From: Clostridia bacterium
Lineage (GTDB): Bacteria; Bacillota; Clostridia; Christensenellales; Aristaeellaceae
Direction of reading: 5' to 3'
Length of the DNA: 46,884 bases
NCBI GenBank assembly: GCA_017473345.1
Contig: JAFULL010000058.1
Location: 1 to 46,884 of the forward strand
Below, in pieces: positions 33,504 through 41,797 of this stretch (position 1 is its first letter; every line of letters begins with the position of its first letter). The notes beneath the pieces are model-generated. The model was given only the letters and a program-made list of their open reading frames with translations, was not told where the DNA came from and did not search any database. The position numbers were made by a program, and so were the translations under genes.

Positions 33504-34199
33504 ATGTCTGTATTTGCAATCGGCGATCTCCATCTGCCGGGCCACGACCAAAAGCCCATGGACGTTTTCGGCAGTCATTGGGATCGCCATTTTGAAACCA
33601 TCAGCGAAAACTGGCGCAGGCTCATCGGCGAGGATGACATCGTGCTTATCCCCGGCGACATCAGCTGGGCCATGCAGCTTAACGAAGCACAGGACGACCT
33701 GAACGCTATCGGAAAGCTGCCGGGCACAAAGCTGCTGCTGCGTGGAAACCATGACTACTGGTGGAGTTCTCTGAGCAAGCTGCGTGCCGTTCTTCCGCAA
33801 CGCATGCATGTGATTCAGAACGATGCGCTGCTGCTTGACGGCCATGTGTTCTGCGGAACACGCGGATGGAACTTTCCGCTGCCGCAGCAGGCACTGGGAG
33901 AGCAGGACGAGAAGGTATATCAGCGCGAGCTGATCAGGCTGAAGATGTCGCTGGATCACGCGGTCAAACTTGGCGGAGACGATATCACGGTGATGCTGCA
34001 TTTTCCGCCCCTGTTTGCTGATGGCTTGTCTACGGGCTTTACAGAGATCCTGGAGTCGTATCCCATTCGGCAGGTCGTTTACGGCCATCTGCACGGCGCT
34101 GGGATAAAAATTGCTTTCGAAGGCGAACGTGAAGGAATTCAGTACAATCTGGTCAGCTGTGATGCGCTGGAATTTTGCCCGGTTCGAATCTTTGAATAA
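33504..34199 (+). CDS. cytoplasmic metallophosphoesterase
   Basis: The 231-residue calcineurin-like phosphoesterase has GDLHLPGHDQKPM (motif I), PGDISWAM (II), RGNHDYWW (III), HFPP (IV) and GHLHG (V). No signal peptide or membrane part is present. Proteins with the GDLHL and HGNHDYWW pattern are widespread in Firmicutes and lack a settled substrate. AAAAAGCGAGGGACGA holds a GAGG ribosome site. It is the second gene of a pair with the zinc-ribbon protein, then a terminator. Confidence 0.85.
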   Translation: MSVFAIGDLHLPGHDQKPMDVFGSHWDRHFETISENWRRLIGEDDIVLIPGDISWAMQLNEAQDDLNAIGKLPGTKLLLRGNHDYWWSSLSKLRAVLPQRMHVIQNDALLLDGHVFCGTRGWNFPLPQQALGEQDEKVYQRELIRLKMSLDHAVKLGGDDITVMLHFPPLFADGLSTGFTEILESYPIRQVVYGHLHGAGIKIAFEGEREGIQYNLVSCDALEFCPVRIFE

Positions 34200-34410
34200 T
34201 CAAATTTAAACTTTTTTATACGTTTTCGTAATAAAAAAGTAATATTTAGAACACAAACAAGCGTTCGCAGAGTCTGCAAACCTTTGTAAAACAATGGTTT
34301 GCAGGCTCTTTTTTTGTTACCCAGAAATTGTGGCGAACGGATGTTCTTACAATTTTTCAAAAAGGTGCGTAATTTGTTTCAAATAGAAAAAAATGCCTTC
34401 GTCAGAGGGT
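34200..34410 (+). other. intergenic region before the dcw cluster
   Basis: It holds an AT-rich hairpin (34210-34240, arms ACTTTTTTATACG and its complement with one bulged base, loop TTTT) and the terminator at 34270. No frame with a ribosome site is seen in 34316-34410. Confidence 0.6.
34270..34315 (+). terminator. terminator upstream of mraZ
   Basis: GAGTCTGCAAACC (34270-34282) pairs with GGTTTGCAGGCTC (34296-34308, one G-T pair), then seven T. Confidence 0.9.
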
Positions 34411-34440
34411 TTGACTTTCCCTGAAAAAGTGGTGCATAAT
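34411..34440 (+). promoter_or_regulatory. promoter of the dcw cluster (mraZ)
   Basis: TTGACT (34411-34416), 18 bases, CATAAT (34435-34440). GTGG-type repeats lie in the spacer (AAAAAGTGG, 34424-34432) and just after the start point (GGTGG 34461-34465, AAAGTGG 34466-34472). They resemble MraZ boxes, which would make the operon self-regulated. Confidence 0.65.
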
Positions 34441-34499
34441 GGTGCTACAACCCTAAAAAGGGTGGAAAGTGGAGCAGAAAAGGGAGCGGGGTGACGGGC

Positions 34500-35003
34500 A
34501 TGGATGGTGAACGGCAATTCGACGAGCAACTGCCCGTACAGAGCAAACCCGCAAAGAAATTCACTTTTTTCGGCAGTTACGACCATTCCATCGACGCCAA
34601 AGGCCGTATCATCATCCCCAATGCCTACCGTAAGGCGCTGGGCGACAGCTTCACCATCACGATCGGTCTGGATGACCGTGCCATTGCCATTTATCCGGAT
34701 GCTGCATTTGAAGAGATGATTGCAGAGCTGTACCGCCTCAACCGCCGTAAGCCTGCCGTGCAAAAGCAGCAGGACCACGTTGCAAAGTTCAGCTATCCCG
34801 GCATGCAGGCCGACAATCAGGGCCGTGTGCTTCTGCCTGTAAAGCTTCGTCAGTATGTGCTGGGCGACGCCAAGGACGTTGAAATCAGCGGCGCTCTGGA
34901 TCACATCCGCATCGTAGACAGCGCCATGGCACAGGCCGAGGACGAATTCTATAAAGACCATCGCGACGAGATCCTTGATGAGATCGCGGAGCTGGAAGAC
35001 TGA
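34500..35003 (+). CDS. mraZ: MraZ transcriptional regulator with N-terminal extension
   Basis: The 167-residue protein has two AbrB-like SpoVT folds: FGSYDHSIDAKGRIIIPNAYR and PGMQADNQGRVLLPVKLRQY, each with the DxKGR/DxQGR motif. MraZ binds repeats in front of its own operon. Most MraZ proteins begin at the MFxGxYxH block; here about 25 extra residues (DGERQFDEQLPVQSKPAKK) precede it. The start is uncertain: ATG 34500 is chosen, with GGGGTGA before it; GTG 34491 with GGGAG also fits. rsmH, the usual next gene, is absent; ftsL follows after 19 bases. Confidence 0.9.
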   Translation: MDGERQFDEQLPVQSKPAKKFTFFGSYDHSIDAKGRIIIPNAYRKALGDSFTITIGLDDRAIAIYPDAAFEEMIAELYRLNRRKPAVQKQQDHVAKFSYPGMQADNQGRVLLPVKLRQYVLGDAKDVEISGALDHIRIVDSAMAQAEDEFYKDHRDEILDEIAELED

Positions 35004-35022
35004 GTAAGAAAGGAAGAAACGC

Positions 35023-35646
35023 ATGTCACAGTATCAGCCGATGTATGACAGCTTCGTACGTACGCCTGACCGCTATGTACCCACTGCACGCATGAGTGTG
35101 TCTGCCAATGTGCGCCTGCCGGGCAGCGATATCGACCTTTATACCGGTCAGCTCAAGCCGGATCATCAGCGCCGTCACCGTACGCAGGCGCAGCGCCTTG
35201 AAAGAGAAGAAAGGGACCGCGAAGAGCAACGCGAAACGACTGCCATAAAGCGCGAAGACGCCAAGGGCGGCGTGCGCATTGAAATGTGGAAGGGCGTTCT
35301 GGCGGTTGCTGTGCTGCTGTTTGTGTGCGGCGTGGCGCTGCTGTGGCAGCAGGGGCAGATCGTAAGCTACCAGAAGGAACTGAACCGTCAGGAAAGCGTG
35401 ATCGCTCAGTACAGGCGTGACAATACCGCCCTGGAAGAAGCCATTGCTGCGGCGTCCGATCCGGCGGTCATCTGCTATGCCGCCTCTCAGGAACTGCACA
35501 TGATCCCTGCTGAATCGGCAGAGGCCATTCATCTGGTGGCAGTGGATACACGCCCGCTGGAAACGGCGAAAAAGCAGCACTACAGCGCCACCACCCAGAC
35601 GCTGCAGTCGCAGACCACGCCGGTACCCATGACGGCAAGCAACTGA
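35023..35646 (+). CDS. ftsL: FtsL-like bitopic division protein
   Basis: The 207-residue protein has a cytoplasmic N-terminus of about 88 residues with a charged helix (EREERDREEQRETTAIKRED), one membrane segment (about 90-107) and an outer coiled-coil (SYQKELNRQESVIAQYRRDNTALEEAI). The tail is poorly conserved and rich in Gln and Thr. Order, topology and position before the penicillin-binding protein make it FtsL. Bacillus FtsL is about 117 residues, so both ends are extended. AAAGGAAGAAA precedes the ATG. FtsL with DivIB (ftsQ here) and DivIC forms the septal scaffold. Confidence 0.75.
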   Translation: MSQYQPMYDSFVRTPDRYVPTARMSVSANVRLPGSDIDLYTGQLKPDHQRRHRTQAQRLEREERDREEQRETTAIKREDAKGGVRIEMWKGVLAVAVLLFVCGVALLWQQGQIVSYQKELNRQESVIAQYRRDNTALEEAIAAASDPAVICYAASQELHMIPAESAEAIHLVAVDTRPLETAKKQHYSATTQTLQSQTTPVPMTASN

Positions 35647-35708
35647 TCATGGCGAAAATTTGACGATAAAGCCGAAAAGCGCATACATATATGGTGAAAT
35701 GCATACAT

Positions 35709-35733
35709 CCCTCCTATCCGGAGATATGGAGGG
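35709..35733 (+). promoter_or_regulatory. hairpin covering the ribosome binding site of the septal PBP gene
   Basis: CCCTCC (35709-35714) pairs with GGAGGG (35728-35733) and TATC (35715-35718) with GATA (35723-35726), one bulged T and loop CGGA. The GGAGGG is the ribosome binding site for the start at 35740 or 35734. Confidence 0.75.
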
Positions 35734-35739
35734 ATGGTT

Positions 35740-37854
35740 GTGCAGACGGAACTGCATATCCGCAGGCGTGTTTTTGCGCTGTTGCTGCTGATTGTTTTTT
35801 TGTTTTCACTGCTCACGGTGCGCATTGCCTATCTGACCACCCTGCGCTCAGAGGAGCTTACACGCCGGGGTGTCAGTCAGTGGACGCGCCGGGGCACGGT
35901 GTATGCAAGGCGCGGCAGTATACTGGATACCAACGGTCAAACGCTGGTGATGAGCGCAACGGCGTATATCATCAGCGCCGATCCGCGAAAGATATCGGAC
36001 ATGTCTTTGTTTACACAAACGATATGTCCGATTTTGGATTTGTCAGAGGAAAATGTTGCAAAGAAACTCTCTGACAAAACCAAAGCCTCTGTCACCCTGA
36101 AGCGACAGGTGTCAAGAGAGACGGCCGACCGGCTGCGGGCGCTGCAGGCGCGCGATGATGCGGCGGCGCAGCAGCTGAAGGCGCTGCTCTACGACGAGGA
36201 TGTACGGCGCATGTATCCGCGCGGTGCGTTTCTGAGCCAGACGCTGGGACTGACCAATGTTGACAGCGTAGGGCAGAGCGGTCTGGAACAGCAGTACGAG
36301 TCACTGCTGCGAGGAACGGCGGGCACGATCTTGCGCAGCGTGGATGCGCACTCGCAGCCCGTATATGACAGAGGCAACCTGTACATCGAACCGCAGGACG
36401 GCAACAGCCTGAAGCTGACCATCGACGCCTCCATTCAGGAGATCTGCGAAAAGGCCATGCGCGAATGCTATGCCGTCAACAAGGCGCAGGCAGTGCATGT
36501 CATCGCCATGGATCCCTACACGGGCGCCATTCTGGCCATGTGTTCCAAGCCTGATTACGACCCGAACGATCCCCCGAGAGAACAGGCTGATGCCTTAACG
36601 CAGCTGATGCGCATCCGCCTGATCTCCGATGCATACGAACCGGGTTCCACATTCAAAATCCTTACCGCAGCGGCTGCTCTGGATGCAGGCGTGACCACGC
36701 CGGAAGATGGTTTTTACTGCTCAGCCAAAATCAAGGTGGATGGCGACACCATCCGCTGCTGGGGCAATCCGCATAAGGATGAAAGCATGGCCGAGGCCCT
36801 GCAGAACAGCTGCAACCCCGTGTTTGTTGAACTGGCGCTGCGTCTGGGCGCTGAACGGTTTTATCAGTACCTTCATGCGTTCGGCCTGGGAAGCAAAACC
36901 AAGGTTGACTTACAGGGGGAGGGAAGTGGTATACTAATACCCGTTCAGAAGGTGAAAAATGTGGATCTGGCACGCATAGGCTTTGGCCAAAGCGTTGCAG
37001 TAACGCCCATCCAGCTTTTGACGGCAGCCTGTGCTGTGATCAACGGCGGCAGGCTGATGCAGCCGTATCTGCTGAAGGAGGCTCTTTCACCGGACGGAAC
37101 GGTGCTGTACCGCACCCAGCCCAAAGTGATTTCTCACCCCATATCAGAACAGACCAGCGTTACGATGCGCAGGCTGCTGGAGGATGTGGTTGCTGTCGGC
37201 GGTGCGAAGAATGCAAAAGTTGCTGGGCAGCGCGTGGGCGGAAAGACGGGTACGGCACAGGTCTACAAGGACGGACGCATCGTGCGCGACGTGCACATTG
37301 GCTCGTTTCTGGGGTTTGCTCCGGCAGATGACCCGCGTATTGCGCTGCTGGTTATTGTTGACGAAGCAGATACGCCCGTTGACTATGGCGGTACCACAGC
37401 TGCGCCTTTTGCTGGACAAATCCTTGCGGATGTGTTACCGTATTTGGGTTGTACATCCAATGAAGAACGCACGGAAGTCGTGGTGGGAAACGTGGTGGGC
37501 ATGCCGCTTTATCAGGCACGCGCCGCAATGTCTGCACAGGGCTTCCGGGTGCTGGATGACGGAGCCGGCGACACCGTAACGGCCCAGATGCCGGGCGCCG
37601 GCGCAAAGCTGGTGGAAGGCGGACAGGTGATGCTGTATACCTATACGGACGATCCTGTTGAAACGGTGGAGCTTGTCTGCGTGCCGGATGTAATCGGCCA
37701 GTCCATAGCACAGGCAGGTATGCTGCTGAGGCAGCGCGGACTTGACATGGAGATTGACGGCTCGGGGCTGGCTGTGAAGCAGCAGCCTGCCGGCGGTGAA
37801 TTTGTCACGCGGGACACGGTCGTCAGGGTCAGTTTTGATTTACCCAGTCCATAA
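35740..37854 (+). CDS. ftsI: septal class B penicillin-binding protein (FtsI/PBP2B, SpoVD-like)
   Basis: The 704-residue transpeptidase has one N-terminal membrane segment (about 10-30), a dimerisation domain and a transpeptidase domain. Its motifs are SxxK near residue 303 (EPGSTFK), SCN near 357 and KTGTAQ near 502. Two PASTA domains end the protein (about 585-640 and 645-702). It cross-links septal peptidoglycan with FtsW. Two PASTA units suit PBP2B, while SpoVD-type proteins usually have one; only one such gene is present here. The start is GTG 35740, 6 bases after GGAGGG; ATG 35734 is possible but touches that site. The ribosome site is held in a hairpin. Confidence 0.9.
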   Translation: MQTELHIRRRVFALLLLIVFLFSLLTVRIAYLTTLRSEELTRRGVSQWTRRGTVYARRGSILDTNGQTLVMSATAYIISADPRKISDMSLFTQTICPILDLSEENVAKKLSDKTKASVTLKRQVSRETADRLRALQARDDAAAQQLKALLYDEDVRRMYPRGAFLSQTLGLTNVDSVGQSGLEQQYESLLRGTAGTILRSVDAHSQPVYDRGNLYIEPQDGNSLKLTIDASIQEICEKAMRECYAVNKAQAVHVIAMDPYTGAILAMCSKPDYDPNDPPREQADALTQLMRIRLISDAYEPGSTFKILTAAAALDAGVTTPEDGFYCSAKIKVDGDTIRCWGNPHKDESMAEALQNSCNPVFVELALRLGAERFYQYLHAFGLGSKTKVDLQGEGSGILIPVQKVKNVDLARIGFGQSVAVTPIQLLTAACAVINGGRLMQPYLLKEALSPDGTVLYRTQPKVISHPISEQTSVTMRRLLEDVVAVGGAKNAKVAGQRVGGKTGTAQVYKDGRIVRDVHIGSFLGFAPADDPRIALLVIVDEADTPVDYGGTTAAPFAGQILADVLPYLGCTSNEERTEVVVGNVVGMPLYQARAAMSAQGFRVLDDGAGDTVTAQMPGAGAKLVEGGQVMLYTYTDDPVETVELVCVPDVIGQSIAQAGMLLRQRGLDMEIDGSGLAVKQQPAGGEFVTRDTVVRVSFDLPSP

Positions 37855-37871
37855 AGGATGGAGGAATACAG

Positions 37872-39341
37872 ATGCTACTCAGGAATTTGCTGCTGGAAGT
37901 ACCGGGCGTTGTGGAAACGCGCGGCGATTTGGATATCGAGATCGCTCAGCTGGTCACCGACAGCCGCGTAAAGGCGGAAAACGGCCTGTTTTTCTGTATC
38001 AGAGGCCTCAGGGTCGACGCCCATACCTTTGCGCATCAGGTGGAGCAGAACGGCTGCACCGCACTGATCGTGGAGTATTTTATTGAAGACAGTCCCCTTG
38101 TGCAGGTGAAGGTCGAAAATGTGCGCTCAGCCATGGCCTACATTGCAGGAGCGTTTTATGGCCATCCTGCGCGCAGATTGCGCATGGTGGGCGTAAGCGG
38201 CACCAAGGGCAAAACCACCACCAGCTATCTGATGAAGGCGGTTCTGGAGGCGGCCGGACTGAAGACTGGTCTGATCGGTACCACCGGCAACATGATCGGC
38301 GACAAGCATATGCCCAGCAATATGACCACGCCCGACCCGGTCGACCTGCACAAGTGTCTCAGGCAGATGGTGGACGAGGGCGTCGAGGCTGTCAGCATGG
38401 AAGTAAGCGCGCATGCGGTGGATATGCACCGTCTGGACGGCGTGGAGTTTGAAGCTGCGTGCTACACCAATCTGTCGCAGGATCATCTGGACTACTTCGG
38501 CACCATGGAAAAGTACTTCGAAGCCAAAAAGAGCTTTTTCATGCACGGCGCTGTGCGCAATGCGGCGCTGAATGTGGATGAGGAAACCAGCGAAAGGATT
38601 CGCCGTGACCTTCAGGTGCCTTGTTTGACCTTCGGTATCAGCGCAGACGCCGATGTGTTTGCCAGGGATATTGAGATTTCCGAAGAAGGCGTTTCTTTCA
38701 CCATCCGCCTGCAGCGGCTGGAGGAGATGCCCATCAGCATGCATCTGACCGGCATGTTCAATGTGTACAATGCACTGGCTGCGGCATCGCTGGCGATGAT
38801 TATGGGTATTGACAAGGAATTTATCCGCAAGGGGCTGGAAAGCATCCGCAATGTGCCCGGCCGTGTGGAGGTGCTGGATACCCATACGCCCTACAAAGTC
38901 ATTCTGGACTATGCCCATTCGCCGGATGCACTGGAAAATGTGCTGCACACGGTGCGCGCCTTTACCAAGGGCCGTCTGATCACGCTGGTGGGCTGCGGTG
39001 GCGACCGTGATCATGGCAAGCGCCCCATCATGGGCGAGATTGCCGGCCGCATGGCGGACTTCACCGTGCTGACCAGCGACAATCCCCGCACGGAAGATCC
39101 GGCTGCCATTCTGCGCTCTATCGAAGAGGGCATGCGCAGGACTGACGGCGAGTATGTTGTGATCGAAAACCGGCGCGACGCCATCCGCTATGCGCTGGAA
39201 ATTGGCCGTGAGGGCGACGTGATCGTCCTGGCGGGCAAAGGCAATGAAACCTATCAGGACATTATGGGCGTGAAGCGCCCCTTTGACGAAAAGGTCATTG
39301 TGCAGGAACTGTTGGAGGAAATGCACCATACTAAGGAGTGA
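37872..39341 (+). CDS. murE: UDP-MurNAc-tripeptide synthetase MurE (meso-DAP type)
   Basis: The 489-residue ligase adds the third peptide residue to UDP-MurNAc-dipeptide. VSGTKGKTTTSYL is the P-loop, SNMTTPDPVDLH and EVSAHAVDMHR are substrate blocks, and YAHSPDALENVL is the C-terminal domain link. DNPRTEDP carries the Arg that marks meso-diaminopimelate users. Length is normal. GGATGGAGG precedes the ATG; a short TCCAT/ATGGA pair partly covers it. The mraY start follows 5 bases after the stop. murF, which normally comes next, is not here. Confidence 0.95.
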   Translation: MLLRNLLLEVPGVVETRGDLDIEIAQLVTDSRVKAENGLFFCIRGLRVDAHTFAHQVEQNGCTALIVEYFIEDSPLVQVKVENVRSAMAYIAGAFYGHPARRLRMVGVSGTKGKTTTSYLMKAVLEAAGLKTGLIGTTGNMIGDKHMPSNMTTPDPVDLHKCLRQMVDEGVEAVSMEVSAHAVDMHRLDGVEFEAACYTNLSQDHLDYFGTMEKYFEAKKSFFMHGAVRNAALNVDEETSERIRRDLQVPCLTFGISADADVFARDIEISEEGVSFTIRLQRLEEMPISMHLTGMFNVYNALAAASLAMIMGIDKEFIRKGLESIRNVPGRVEVLDTHTPYKVILDYAHSPDALENVLHTVRAFTKGRLITLVGCGGDRDHGKRPIMGEIAGRMADFTVLTSDNPRTEDPAAILRSIEEGMRRTDGEYVVIENRRDAIRYALEIGREGDVIVLAGKGNETYQDIMGVKRPFDEKVIVQELLEEMHHTKE

Positions 39342-39346
39342 TTGGA

Positions 39347-40348
39347 ATGCTTAAGCCGATTCTTGCCCTTGTGTTGTCAGTGATTGCTATGCTTCTTATC
39401 GGTCCCCGTGTGCTGCCGGTGCTGCGCAGGCTGAAGTTTGGTCAGACCATGTATGAACTGGGCCCGCAGAGCCATATGGTCAAGCAGGGCACCCCCACCA
39501 TGGGCGGACTGATGTTCACCGTAGTCAGCTGCGTTGTGGCGCTTGTGCTGCACGGCGCATGGTACGGCTGGCAGGACTTTACCCTGGCGCTTTTGTTCAT
39601 CTCGCTTTTGAGCATGCTGGTCGGCTTTGTGGACGACTATATCAAGGTGGTCAAAAAGCGCAATCTGGGCCTGATCTGGTGGCAGAAGATCATCGGCCAG
39701 GTGCTGACGGCGTTCGCGTTTTCGCTGTACTGCTATCTGCATCCCATGGTGGGCTCCAGCATCATTGTGCCATTCTTCAATGTGGAGTGGGACCTGGGCA
39801 TTTTCTATGTGCCGCTGATGACGTTGGTGGTCATCTTCATGGTGAACAGCTCCAACCTGCAGGACGGTCTGGATGGCCTTTTGTCCAGCGTAACGGTTGT
39901 AGGCGGCATGGCCTGGTTCCTGATGGCAGTGTTCATGAGCGCTGCAGTCGCTCCTGAAAATGCAGCCAACTACCAGAACCTTGCCATCTTTGCTATTGCT
40001 GTTGTGGGCGGCTGCATCGGCTTTCTGCGCTTCAACCGTTATCCGGCCATGGTGTTCATGGGAGATACAGGCAGTATGTTCATCGGCGGCGCGACGGTGG
40101 GCCTGGCCATGCTTCTGCGCATGCCGCTGTTTATGATCCTCATTTCCTTTACGCTCATCGCTTCGTCCCTGAGCGTGATCATGCAGCGCACTTATTTCAA
40201 GCTGACTCACGGCAAGCGCATTTTCAAAATGTCGCCCATCCATCATCACTTTGAAATGTGCGGCATGACCGAAAAGCAGATCGTTGCCATGTACGCGGCT
40301 GTGGTGGCTGTGCTCAGCCTGATCGCACTGCTGACGGTAAAGCTGTAA
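39347..40348 (+). CDS. mraY: phospho-MurNAc-pentapeptide transferase MraY
   Basis: The 333-residue membrane enzyme makes lipid I from UDP-MurNAc-pentapeptide and undecaprenyl phosphate. About ten membrane segments are seen. VDDYIKVVKKRN, NSSNLQDGLDGL, GDTGSMFIGG and HHHFEMCG are the catalytic and magnesium motifs. ATG 39347 has AAGGAG 8 bases before it; a GTG at 39338 overlapping the murE stop lacks a suitable site. The gap to murD is 14 bases. Confidence 0.96.
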   Translation: MLKPILALVLSVIAMLLIGPRVLPVLRRLKFGQTMYELGPQSHMVKQGTPTMGGLMFTVVSCVVALVLHGAWYGWQDFTLALLFISLLSMLVGFVDDYIKVVKKRNLGLIWWQKIIGQVLTAFAFSLYCYLHPMVGSSIIVPFFNVEWDLGIFYVPLMTLVVIFMVNSSNLQDGLDGLLSSVTVVGGMAWFLMAVFMSAAVAPENAANYQNLAIFAIAVVGGCIGFLRFNRYPAMVFMGDTGSMFIGGATVGLAMLLRMPLFMILISFTLIASSLSVIMQRTYFKLTHGKRIFKMSPIHHHFEMCGMTEKQIVAMYAAVVAVLSLIALLTVKL

Positions 40349-40362
40349 AACCGGAGGATGTT

Positions 40363-41721
40363 ATGAAACTGACTGGCAAGAAGATCCTGATGGTGGGCAT
40401 GGCTCGCAGCGGTATTGCTGCGGCTGAACTGATGGCTCAGAAGGGCGCAGTCCCTGTATTGAACGACCGCAAAAAGGAAGAGGCTTTCGGCACTGATCTG
40501 GACGGGCTGAAGAAAAACTGTCAGTTCCGCCTTGGTGAAGAACCTGTTGCACTGCTTGACGAGGTGGATGGTCTGGTCATCAGCCCCGGAGTGCCGATCA
40601 ATGCACCGGTGGTGAAGGCCGCTGCTGAAAAGGGCCTGCCGATGGTGGGCGAACTGGAACTGGCATTTCAGAACCTGTTGGGCGATGTATTGGCAATTTC
40701 CGGTACGAACGGTAAAACCACCACCACTACGCTGCTTGGCAGGATCTTTGCAAATGCAGGCCGCACCACGCATGTGGCGGGCAATATCGGTTATCCGCTT
40801 TCTTCGGTTGCGCAGGAAGCAAAGGATGAGGATGTAACGGTGATTGAAGTATCCAGCTTCCAGCTGGAAAGCATTGAGACCTTCCATCCGCATGTAGCTG
40901 CGCTGCTGAATATCACTGAGGATCACCTCAACCGTCACGGCACGATGGAGGAGTACATCCGCCTGAAGGGCCGCATGTTTGAAAACCAGACGGCGGACGA
41001 CTGTGCTGTGCTCAATATGGATGATCCCACGCTTGTGAAGATGTCGGAGGGCCTGAAGGCGCAGATCGCCTTCTTCAGCCGCACGCAGAAGGTGGAAAAC
41101 GGCGCGTTTGTGGAAGATGGAAAGATCGTATGGCAGTGGAACGGCGCGCGCCGCATTATCTGCGATGCTGATCAGATTCTCATCCCTGGCCCGCACAACC
41201 TGGAAAATGCACTGGCTGCTACAGCAATGGCCTGCTTTGTCGGCGTGCCTGCGCCGGTCATCCGTCATACGCTGATGACCTTTACCGGCGTGGAGCACCG
41301 CATTGAAAAGGTACGTGTGTTCAAGGGCGTGACCTATATCAATGACAGCAAGGGCACCAATGTGGACTCCACCATCAAGGCTGTGCAGAGCATGAAGGCG
41401 CCTACGGTCATCCTGCTGGGCGGCTATGACAAGCATACCGACTTCATGCCCCTGTGCCGCGAAATTGTGGACAGCGCCTATATGGCTGAAGTGATCGTCA
41501 TGGGCGAAACGGCCCGACAGATCCAGGAACAGCTGGAAGAGGCTGGCTACAGTCGCATCACCAAGGCATACAGCATGGAGGACGCTGTGGAAAAGGCGCG
41601 CGCGATGGCGGTGTCCGGCGGCAATGTGCTGCTGTCGCCCGCATGCGCCAGCTTTGACATGTTCCGCGATTATGAACAGCGCGGCGATGTGTTCAAGCAG
41701 ATTGTCAACGATTTGAAGTAA
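40363..41721 (+). CDS. murD: UDP-MurNAc-L-alanine:D-glutamate ligase MurD
   Basis: The 452-residue ligase adds D-glutamate to UDP-MurNAc-L-Ala. It starts LTGKKILMVGMARSGIAAAELM (UDP-binding Rossmann domain). ISGTNGKTTTTTLLGRIF is the P-loop, and NITEDHLNRHG, NDSKGTNVDSTIKAV and LSPACASFDMFRDYEQRGD are MurD blocks. ATG 40363 has GGAGG 6 bases before it. It is followed by a 75-base gap holding a large hairpin, so expression downstream into ftsW may be controlled there. Confidence 0.96.
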   Translation: MKLTGKKILMVGMARSGIAAAELMAQKGAVPVLNDRKKEEAFGTDLDGLKKNCQFRLGEEPVALLDEVDGLVISPGVPINAPVVKAAAEKGLPMVGELELAFQNLLGDVLAISGTNGKTTTTTLLGRIFANAGRTTHVAGNIGYPLSSVAQEAKDEDVTVIEVSSFQLESIETFHPHVAALLNITEDHLNRHGTMEEYIRLKGRMFENQTADDCAVLNMDDPTLVKMSEGLKAQIAFFSRTQKVENGAFVEDGKIVWQWNGARRIICDADQILIPGPHNLENALAATAMACFVGVPAPVIRHTLMTFTGVEHRIEKVRVFKGVTYINDSKGTNVDSTIKAVQSMKAPTVILLGGYDKHTDFMPLCREIVDSAYMAEVIVMGETARQIQEQLEEAGYSRITKAYSMEDAVEKARAMAVSGGNVLLSPACASFDMFRDYEQRGDVFKQIVNDLK

Positions 41722-41730
41722 AACAAAGCC

Positions 41731-41797
41731 CTTCCCTCTGCGGAAGAGATGCGTACCAAAGAAAAGGCATCTTTTCGGCGGAGGGAGGTTTTTTCTT
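41731..41797 (+). promoter_or_regulatory. terminator-like hairpin covering the ftsW ribosome binding site
   Basis: A 22-base arm (41731-41752, CTTCCCTCTGCGGAAG then AGATGC) pairs with 41767-41788 (GCATCTTTTCGGCGG then AGGGAGG) with one mismatch and three G-T pairs. TTTTTTCTTT follows, so it looks like an intrinsic terminator. The GGAGGGAGG in its right arm is the ftsW ribosome site. Confidence 0.75.

Noticed and set aside
34210-34240. AT-rich hairpin as a terminator or small RNA
   Set aside because: A real terminator lies 30 bases downstream and no promoter or T-run makes this one a separate element. A 14-base match (TCGTAATAAAAAAG) with the region near 32988 looks like chance in AT-rich DNA.
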